Shown in pieces: positions 55,728 to 64,000 of a stretch of 64,000 bases of DNA. A model generated the notes under the pieces. The model was given only the letters and a program-made list of their open reading frames with translations. It was not told where the DNA came from and did no database searches. Each line of letters starts with the position of its first letter. Within the stretch, counting starts at the first letter, position 1. Origin of the DNA: Icerya purchasi (lineage: Eukaryota > Arthropoda > Insecta > Hemiptera > Monophlebidae); the NCBI GenBank assembly GCA_039619475.1, contig CM077116.1, positions 34,917,183 to 34,981,182 on the forward strand, given 5' to 3'. The position numbers and the translations under genes are program-made.

Positions 55728-58700
55728 AATTTTGCAATGGAACATAAACGGTGCTCTCTTGCACCTAGCTGAGCTTAAAACGCTAATAGCACAGCACCAG
55801 CCACCAGTAATCTGTATTCAAGAAACTCATCTGAAGGCTAACCAAGGGCTTACTATATGCAACTACAAATCATTCAGATTTGACGATACCTCGCACCTGA
55901 TCGCAGCTGGTGGGGTACTAACTCCAGTCCACAATTCCATTCTTCAGGCAGTCCAGCTTCCAATCAGCGCTGAAATCCAAGCAGTCGTGATCTCAATAAC
56001 AATTCCTACAATCCACCGCAAACCCATCGCAGTATGTAATGTTTACATCCCACCCAACCAACAAACCTCGAAACAGGAGTTCGAGAATATTATAAAACAA
56101 CTAACAAAGCCATACATCCTGCTCGGCGACTTCAACGCTCATAGCCATACGTGGGGCTCCAGACGTCAAGATTCCAGAGGTAACCAAATTGAGCATCTGC
56201 TCATCAACCATGATATAGCTCTACTAAACAATCAAAACCAACCAACGCACTTTGACTCAAAAACAGGACTTTTTTCCGCGATCGACCTCACGCTGATCTC
56301 AACCGACCTTATAAATGAGGTGGATTGGCAGTGCCACAATGATCTGTGTGATAGCGATCACTGCCCCATCTTCCTCTCATATAAAGCATCCAGCTACCAG
56401 CCTTCTCGATATCAGAGATGGAAAATAAGTGAAGCCAACTGGACAATGTTCACAAACAGCACCATGATTCACGCCGGTCATAGGGACAATTTAGAGGAGG
56501 ATATCGAGTGCCTAACTACTGTCATAATCCAAGCTGGACGTAAGGCTATACCTGTCTCTTCAGGTAATCCTTGTGCAAGAAAACGTGTGCCCTGGTGGAA
56601 CAGTAATATCTCAAAGGCAATCGGCCGCCAAAAAAAAGCGTTAAGAACACTCAAAAGACGAAACTCATTAGCTAACCTGATTGAGTATCGTAAACGTCGA
56701 GCACACGCACGCACCCTCATAAGAGCTGCCAAAAAGAAGTGCTGGAAAGTTCTTACTTCCTCCATCAACCAATTTTCGTCGATCCCAGCAGTGTGGAGGA
56801 AGATCCGGCTGATGGAGGGGAAGAACCACCAAACAGCTGTTTCCGCTTTATCCAAGGAAGATTCCCTCATTACCAATACCACCGAGATGGCCGACCTGTT
56901 GGCCTCTCATTTCTCGGCTGTGTCATCCAACTCCAGCTATGACGCAGAATTCCTACAACTCAAGCAAAAGATGGAAGCAGTCCCAAATCCCTTCGACTCC
57001 TGCGATGAGGAAAGCTACAACTGCCCAATTCAGCTAGGCGAGCTGGAACACTGCATCCAGTACAATATCCGGGACTCTTCACCAGGACCAGACGATATCC
57101 ATCCAATCATGTTGAAACACCTCCACGAATCGGCTAAATTATACCTGCTCCATATCCTGAACAAGCTATGGAACATGGGAATTTTCCCTACAAATTGGAA
57201 AATAGCCACTATAATCCCTATACTGAAGAAGGGGAAAAGTAAAACGGAAGCGAATAGCTACCGACCCATTGCGTTAACTAGCATTCTGGGGAAATTATTG
57301 GAAAAAGTTATCCAAAAGAGACTAACCTGGACCTTGGAAATGAACAGCATATTCATTCCAAATCAATATGGTTTCCGCAAACATCGCTCAGCAATGCAGG
57401 CTAAGCACTCAGCAACCGCACACATTTGTATGCGGTTTTCTTTGACCTACAAAAGGTGTACGACACGGTATGGAGGTATCAGGCACTTTCCAACTTATAT
57501 AAAGCAGGAATCCGAGGCCGCATGGCCAGATTGATCCAGAACTTCCTAACCAACAGGCAAATTAAAGTCCGATTAGGCAACACCTTTTCGCGGTTGTTCC
57601 AGGTGGAGAATGGCGTACCCCAAGGATGCATCCTTAGTGTAACACTTTTCTTGTTGGCCATCAACGACATCAGACGAGCCATCCGACCGCCGATACATTT
57701 CAGCCTGTTTGCAGATGATCTGACAATAATCCTTCAATCGTCGTCGCCAATCAGAGCAAGCGTAACCTTGCAACGGTGCATCAACGAAATAGCTGAATGG
57801 GCATCAACGCGAGGATTCAAATTTTCTGCGGAAAAAACGATTTGTATGGACTTCCACCGAACCACCAAGTGCAGCCAGCACCCTGAAATTTCCCTCTACA
57901 ACTCTGACCTTCAGTTCCAGGACACAGTGCGCTACCTTGGAGTAACGTTCGATAGCAAACTGATGTGGAATGCACACATCAAGAGCCTTAAGAAGTCTAC
58001 CATAAAGGCCCTGGACGTGCTAAAGAAAGTTAACAATAGACGCAGTGGAGGCGATCGAACAATGCTATTATTGCTATACAAAGCGCTTATTCGCTCTAAA
58101 TTAGATTACGGCTGCCTGGCGTTTGGCTCCGCGGCCCAGGGTCTACTGGCGTCTCTGGATGTCATCCAACACTCAGCCATCCGAATAGCCACCGGTGCGT
58201 TCTACACCAGCCCCACAGCCAGTCTCAACAGCGAGTCCAGCCTACTTCCTTTGTGCTTCCGAAGGCAAATCCTGGCAGCCAATTTCCTTACATCTACCCT
58301 TATAACCCCAAACCTCCCATTTAATGAACTTCTGTATGATTCTGCAAGCCATAGCTAAATTTCGTCAAGCAGTCCCAGCTACTCTACTAACCTCAAAAAC
58401 CGTTTTGAATCTGCAATCCCTCAATTTTGTAAATTCATTCGAAACCCCCCGCTTTGCCCAATATATACTGACCCTCCTCCTTGGCTTCTCCAACCCCTTC
58501 ACATGAATCTGAACCTGACACGGCTAACGAAATCTACCAATCCGCCCCCATGTACTGGTCCAGTATATCAAACTGGAAATTTCCAAATATAGTGGCGCGG
58601 TGTGCTGTTTTACGGATGGCTCAAAATCTGGAGGCCGTGTGGGGGCTGTCTTCTCAGTTCCCCCCGCCACCCATCGCTTCCGTATTTCCAAGGTGTGTTC

Positions 58701-59414
58701 CATATTCTCAGCCGAATCCTTTGCCATTTTCAAGTGCTTGGAATTCCTAACAGCTGCTCCACCTCACTCCAAATACCTTATCCTCTCCGACTCGCTCTCT
58801 GTCCTAAAGGCACTTTGTAACTGTCACACCGACAACGCGCTGTTACAACGCATATTACTTCTCCATGACCTCCTTAGCAAATTACATGTCTCGATAACTT
58901 TTATGTGGATCCCCAGCCATGTTGGCTTGCCGGGCAATGAGGCCATTGACCGAGCTGCTAAAGAGGCCTCCACACTCCCTCTCCTCACATCCCGTTTGTT
59001 TCCTCTAACGATACCAAGCAATTCCTAAGATCACGCATAACCAAATCTTGGGTTCGTGCATGGAAGTCCAACCATCAAAATCAACTCCTCCCCGTGAAAC
59101 CTAATCCTCTATCACACATATCCTCTCCGTTCCGATCAAGAAAGAATAATATTATTCTTACCAGACTCCGCATATCCCACACGAATCTTACCCACTCTTA
59201 CCTTCTACAACGCATGGACCCTCCTCTCTGTCCCTTTTGCCTAACAACTCAACTCCTTATCCCCCATATTCTAACATCCTGCCAGGCACTTACAGCACTC
59301 AGAACCCAGCACAGCCTCCCCGCCTCCCTACCTCAGCTCCTATCTCAATCTTCCTCACATATCCATAGTGTTTTCCGGTTCTTGCAGTCGCTTAAGCTAT
59401 TAAATCTCATCTAG
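55720..59414 (+). pseudogene. LINE copy A ORF2: endonuclease, RT, RNase H, zinc tail
   Basis: Starts at the ATG overlapping ORF1. Endonuclease (55720-56400): LQWNINGALLHLAELKTLI, CIQETHLKAN, VYIPPNQQ, LLGDFNAHSHTWGSRR, SDHCPIFLS. RT: SPGPDDIHPIMLKHL, ANSYRPIALTSILGKLLEK, YGFRKHRSAM; after a frameshift near 57420, VFFDLQKVYDTVWRY, NGVPQGCILSVTLFLLAIND and FADDLTIIL (FADD 57708-57719), then VRYLGVTFDSKLMW. A TAA stop lies at 58356. RNase H (58591-59028): FTDGSKSGG, SAESFAIFK, LSDSLSVLKAL, WIPSHVGLPGNEAIDRAAKE, so D, E, D and H/D are all present. The zinc tail (CPFCLTTQLLIPHILTSC) ends at 59414. Shifts lie near 57420, 58570 and 59010. Confidence 0.9.
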
Positions 59415-59474
59415 ACTCTAGCTAGCTCCTGGGTGCTTATGGCCCGTTAGTGTAGCCTGCGCCCGATCAATCGT

Positions 59475-59503
59475 ATAATAATAATAATAATAATAATAAT
59501 ACA
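59475..59503 (+). repeat. (TAA)n tail of LINE copy A
   Basis: About nine TAA units directly after the 3' UTR. Confidence 0.9.
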
Positions 59504-59510
59504 ATTTTAT

Positions 59511-60379
59511 TTATATATAAATTTTAATTAAAATCAGAAAAATAATAAAAACCATTTATGTTTCAAGTCCAAGCAAGCGAATTAGACAGTAGGTAGAGTT
59601 AATTGAATAAATAAGCGGTATTAGTTTAACGGAATGCTGAAGGGCAAACTAAAAGATGAAAGTAATGATTAAAAATAATGTATCGAAAAAGGTGATAAAT
59701 GCGCGGGCAAAGCCGCGGGTAACAGTTACTGCATATAATGTAATCTTATTTTTCGCTTCCAACTATGCACATTAATCTTAGTGAATCGATTTAATTCCAG
59801 TGTTCATCATGAAAGTTTTAGTACATAATTTATAAGTATTTGGTGTAATTTAGCTGAATTATGAATGCTTTTGTCAATAAAGTGAGGAAAATAGAGAGGA
59901 AAGTACACTCATTAAAATAAAAAAAATGTAAATAAAATGTGTACTAAACATTTTATTTAATTTCATTATTTTCGAGTCCATTTTACTCATCCTTTTTTTT
60001 TTTTTTGTTTGTTTGATTCACACTAAAAATTTATAAATCATGCAACAAATCCTTCCTCAAGAATACGTCTATCCATTAGTGAAAATTGAAAAAAATATAT
60101 AAATGAAAGTCAAAAAAGGTGTTTGTCTCTATATTTATCTGTGCATGATAATGTTAATAACTAGCGAACTAATTTTATGCTTGTTTTCACCACCAGATAG
60201 ACTGATTCCTGAAGAAAGTTTCAGCGCATAGTTTATATAAAGCAGCCGAACTATCGTAGTTTTTATCAGTGAAGTAAGGAAAATAGAGAGATAAAACAGA
60301 CTGGAAAAAATAATAAAAAAAAAGCAAATAAAATGTTTACTATGGTAAATGTAAATATAAATTTTAGGTGACATTTTAT
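59511..60379. other. Diverged direct repeats; possible Helitron-like end
   Basis: Units at about 59869-59970 and 60259-60390 share GTGAGGAAAATAGAGAG/GTAAGGAAAATAGAGAG, the A-rich stretch, AAATAAAATGT and ACATTTTATT. At 59700, GCGCGGGCAAAGCCGCGGGT resembles the hairpin type of Helitron 3' ends but lacks a clear CTRR. No gene. Confidence 0.5.
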
Positions 60380-60500
60380 TAATTTCTAGCACAAATTTCT
60401 CCTTCTTGCAAGCTACCAGTCTCCACTCCCTAATTTAAATCCAAACAGTTCTCACGCCTCTAGCCATAAGGCTGTACATGGCGTAAAAAAAAAAAAGAAA
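60380..60500 (+). mobile_element. 3' end of an I-like LINE (copy B family)
   Basis: CTCTAGCCATAAGGCTGTACATGGCGT before an A tract at 60485-60507 aligns with the sense 3' end of copy B (CTCTAGCCATAG, GCTGCACATGGCACGTAAAA). The upstream about 80 bp also align loosely (CTCCCTAATTTAAATCC). No coding part. Confidence 0.6.
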
Positions 60501-61495
60501 AAAAAAGAAAAATGTTTTTTATAGTTTGATAATCAGAGTTTTATTAAACCGTTACATTAATAACTTCACCGATAATAAATTAATTTTTATAAACCACTAA
60601 GTAAAACTATCGACGGAAACAGAACAGATCGGACATGTGTGTGAAGGGGATGTACTTTCAAATGTGTAATTATTGGAAATAGCCGGTGTAAACCTGATTT
60701 AAATTAGAGTATTTTATACGTGTAAGGCAAAGAAGTGGAAACTGTAGATCAGTTTTTAATTTTATAATTTAAACAAAAAAAAAAAACAAACAGATGTTTG
60801 CGCTTTTTAGTTGATTGAAACTATTTGCTTTCATTAGTTTACAACCGACAGGTCACGGAGAGGCCGAGAATCTTCAGCTAAACGTGAAGATAATTTTTTG
60901 TGGTCCTTAAGAAGGTGGGGGGGTAATATTTATAAAAATTTGTTGGTTGAAATAGAAAAAGAAAAAGAAATAAAAATTATTTGCATTTAAAGGTGGATAG
61001 GTTATAGCATGGGTGATGAATATGCCGGATTAACAATAGACTAAACATAAACGTTGAAAAATTATGTTTAGGATCTTTCCGGTAAAGTAAGACAAGCTAT
61101 TCCAGCACCAAATAGGTTAAAACTAATCTTACATTATAAACGTAGTTGGTTACTTTTTAATTCCATAATTACTGCCAGAACTGTATATGGTATAATAAAA
61201 GTTTGGGGAAGTAAAAGAAGGTGAATTATAGGTAATAAGCAAATTACTGCGACTATGCCTGAAACAAATTTTGCACCCATTGGTGACAGGTAAGAATGTC
61301 TCCATTTAGTGGGGGAAAAATAAAGTTATCAGCGAAAACGACGAATACAAAATGTTTAAAATACACCTGCCTAATAAGGAATTTTAAAGATATGTATTTT
61401 ATAAGACCTAAAGGAATAAACAATAAAATCGAAAATGTCGATGAGTTGACAATAGCTCAGCATACACAAGGAGAAAAAAAAATAGGATTGTGTAA
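60501..61495. other. AT-rich stretch without a recognised gene
   Basis: Nothing coding. The plus frame at 61296-61556 partly overlaps the start of the foldback element and is judged to be chance. Confidence 0.45.
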
Positions 61496-61915
61496 GATAA
61501 AAATAATAAAATGTTTTTTTACAAAAAATAAATACCGACTTCGAGGTTTATTATAAAAATTTAAAAATTCTCTAAAAAATAAAAATACACTAAAAAGTAA
61601 TAAATCATTATTCGATAAAAAATATATATCAGAGTGATATAACTTAAGGTGATATCGTAATTCTTATACAACATTAACTTTTTGGAGTCGGCATATAATT
61701 CATATTACAATATCTAGGAACAATTTAATGAACATTTAATGCAGTTTTTAATTATTACTTTAATATAAATCTGATGCCAACTCTAATAAGTATTAATGTT
61801 GTGTAAGAATTACGATATCACCTTAAGTTATAACACTCTGATATATATTTTTTTATCGAATAATTACTTTTGACTTTTTAGACAATTTTTAGAGTTATAC
61901 TAGAATTTTCTTCTT
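61496..61915. mobile_element. Foldback element copy 2
   Basis: The left arm (AATAATAAAATGTTTT, ATACCGACTTCGAGG, CACTAAAAAGTAATAA, ATATATATCAGAGTG) and the right arm (TAACACTCTGATATATATT, TTATCGAATAATTAC) are inverted copies of over 100 bp. The unpaired middle (about 61700-61770) has ATCTAGGAACAATTTAATGA, the same orientation as in copy 1. The outer right arm is eroded beyond about 61890. Confidence 0.8.
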
Positions 61916-62041
61916 GTTAAAAATCAATTTTTTTTCACATTATTATCCATACTTTATACCTAAAAAAACCGATATCTTTATTTTGAACTGCATTTCCACG
62001 GTAAAAACATCAAAAACTACATTTCCATGATAATTTGGCAA

Positions 62042-62100
62042 TTTTTTTTTTTTTTTTTTTTTTAAGTGCCGTGTACAGCTGCCGGGGCTATTACGATACT
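62042..62100 (-). mobile_element. 3' end of an I-like LINE with poly(A)
   Basis: On the minus strand CCCCGGCAGCTGTACACGGCACTT runs into a 23-bp A tail (plus-strand T run 62042-62064). It is the same 3'-end motif as copy B and the 60380 fragment. Body upstream not recognised. Confidence 0.55.
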
Positions 62101-64000
62101 ATGGCAATCGGAGAGTTAAATGGTTCGAAATAGGTTAGTTGTATAAAGAAACCGAATAGTGTCTGCAATGTTCAAAGGCGAGTTGGCCAAACGCTATGAG
62201 GTGCTTGGCGCGCTATTTTAAGTCAATCGCCTACGCGTTTTTATAATTCAGCAGAACGGTAATGGTAGGATTTTTCAATTATTATTATCAACTGTTGTAT
62301 TTCTTATCATTCGTTTATCTATAACGCTTTATTGTTTCGTTAATTCGACCAAGTACCTTAGCAGATAAAACCAAAGCCAGCGGTAGTGCACGTCGCTGTC
62401 GTGGCTTGATCTTATCTCGATCGACGCACGCCGTGTCATGTCTTCCAAAAAAATAAATATTAAAAAAAAAAAAAACAAGCTAAATCTAACCCGACAGTGA
62501 AACCAATCATGATGAAAAGTATCCAAAAAGACTTCAACTTTCCAAAGCTTTAATCTCCCGCATTATTAAGGATAACTCAAAAACTACTGATCGGATCTTG
62601 ATCAAATTTAAATGGGGCCACATGAGAAGTGCCAGCTTTCAAATAAAAGAAGAATCATCAAAATCAGTTCACCTAGAAAAAAGTTCTGAGGTAACACACA
62701 TAAAAAAAAAAAAAAAAAAATACATTCGAATTAAGAACCTCCTCCTTTTTTTGAAGTTGGTTAAAAATGTGGTTAACGAAGTAGTGTGAGAAATAGGCTA
62801 AGCATATCTCAGTACCAGACGAAGGAGCTGTTAATTAATTATTACACTTTATACGCTTTCATTTATAAATCTAATAGTTTACTTACTATATGTATTCCTC
62901 TTTTTGGATCTGCATTATTACTGTTAGAAATAATAATGAACCTTCAAATGATATAGTGTGAGATTATTTGTACAGTGTGTTTAATCTTTGACAATAAATG
63001 TTCATAATCCTGCCAGGTGCATTACGGTCAGTATTGATCAGCAAAATTCACAACTTATTTAAAAGAAAAAAATGTTACAACGAAGATGGAATAATGAAGA
63101 AAAAATAAAAAATATATAATTGTAGCGATAAAAACAATGGAACTTCTAGAAACAATACCCAGTTGGTCCTAATAAATATTTCGGCAAAAAAGGTACAAAT
63201 GTACGGTTGAAGTCATAAATAATAGTAATTATTTTTTATTAATGGTTACGTTATAAATAATTTTTATAATAATATTTATTAATCTTTTTTTTTAAAACAT
63301 TTGGATAAGCAGTTTAATAATTACGGTGCGTAAAAGTGATGTTCCATAAAATAATAAATTTCATTAGAATTTTTTAAAATTTAAATTATATAAAAACCAT
63401 TAAAGAATCTAGCAACAAAAATATTCGCCACACCGAAAATATTATGTACATTCATATCGTAAATGCTCGCCGACTATTTTGCTATTGTGCACTGTGTAGT
63501 TAAAGTTTGGTTTAATTGTCGCATTAATTAAATGCTCAAACGAGTAAAACAATGAATAGGGGAAATACATATTTAGTGTAAATACGGAGTTCATTATATA
63601 AAACGAGGAAAAAAAGTTCAATATTTAAACTTATTATTATATTCGGGCGAAGCTGAGGGTACCAGAAATTATATATGATGTATTTTTATAATTGGTAGAT
63701 TTTAGTTACAGTTCACTGGCGCCAATTTTATATATTTTATCATTTTGTTTAATGATGTTAATTATTTAATTTGTTTAAATCCCTCTTAACTTCGACTATA
63801 TTTCCTTTTAGTTATATTCTCACCGAAGAATCCCGTTGAATAAGTAATAATTAGTTAACGCGGATTTTAAGTTAAGCGAACAAAGAAAGTAACGGACTAA
63901 GATTTAGAGGATTTGTGCACTAAAAACTTTCTTTTCTATTTGCTATTTTTTTTTATTTTTTATAATTTGAATTTTCAATGTTTTTGAGAATGAATTCCTG
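62101..64000. other. No gene recognised
   Basis: AT-rich background. An A tract lies at 62702-62720. At 63645-63665, ATTCGGGCGAAGCTGAGGGT resembles a decayed Helitron-like hairpin end. No exon with splice signals was recognised. Confidence 0.45.

Larger units (their letters stand above)
54260..59510 (+). mobile_element. I-like LINE copy A, near full length
   Basis: The most complete element in the window: 5' leader (about 54260-54380), ORF1, overlapping ORF2, a short 3' UTR and a (TAA)n tail (59475-59503). TAA-repeat tails and the domain order endonuclease, RT, RNase H, zinc tail are those of I-type LINEs. The exact 5' end and target duplication could not be fixed. Lesions are few (one stop in ORF1; one deletion/frameshift, one stop and two more shifts in ORF2), so it is relatively young but not active. 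Confidence 0.85.

Overview
This is AT-rich, intron- and repeat-dominated nuclear DNA of an animal, most probably an insect. The basis is the mix of non-LTR retrotransposons (RTE-like, Jockey-like, I-like and a pyrimidine-rich RNase H-bearing family), a mariner transposase relic, piggyBac-like and hAT-like remnants, tRNA-derived SINEs, long simple repeats, and one exon-like segment with GT-AG splice signals and an insect-style Ly6/uPAR cysteine pattern. Species and order cannot be read from the window. No bacterial operon, CRISPR array, rRNA gene or intact tRNA gene was seen.

Layout. 0-5 kb: a LINE 3' fragment, two Helitron-like 3' ends, and a broken RTE-like LINE (minus). 6.6 kb: a 235-bp MITE. 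8.2-12.6 kb: a Jockey-like LINE (minus) split by a plus-strand LINE with a long RT reading frame. 13.6-15 kb: an old pyrimidine-rich LINE relic. 17.7-18.3 kb: two related tRNA-derived heads. 20.1-22.6 kb: a hAT-like element holding a deleted piggyBac-like element and a SINE. 23.7-25.35 kb: a non-coding TIR element with an 8-bp target duplication. 27-29.2 kb: a LINE fragment and a mariner relic. 30.9-33 kb: SINEs and a LINE relic. 33.4-35.5 kb: piggyBac-like ends around a Jockey-like fragment. 35.8-36.2 kb: an almost perfect 177-bp-arm palindrome. 36.45 and 38.95 kb: two candidate host exons. 37.1-41.2 kb: pyrimidine-rich LINE copies. 41.7-45.4 kb: a foldback element interrupted by an I-like LINE. 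46-47.5 kb: two more LINE 3' ends. 52.4-53.8 kb: another pyrimidine-rich LINE. 54.3-59.5 kb: the most complete LINE here (ORF1, then endonuclease, RT, RNase H and zinc tail). 60.4-62.1 kb: LINE 3' ends and a second foldback copy.

Almost every coding segment belongs to a dead transposon. The layers can be ordered in time: the I-like LINE is younger than the foldback it split; the plus-strand LINE is younger than the Jockey copy; the SINE and piggyBac remnant are younger than the hAT-like element. The two SINE copies keep perfect 11- and 13-bp target duplications, so they are the most recent clear insertions. All calls were made by reading translations and repeats by eye; no database search was run.
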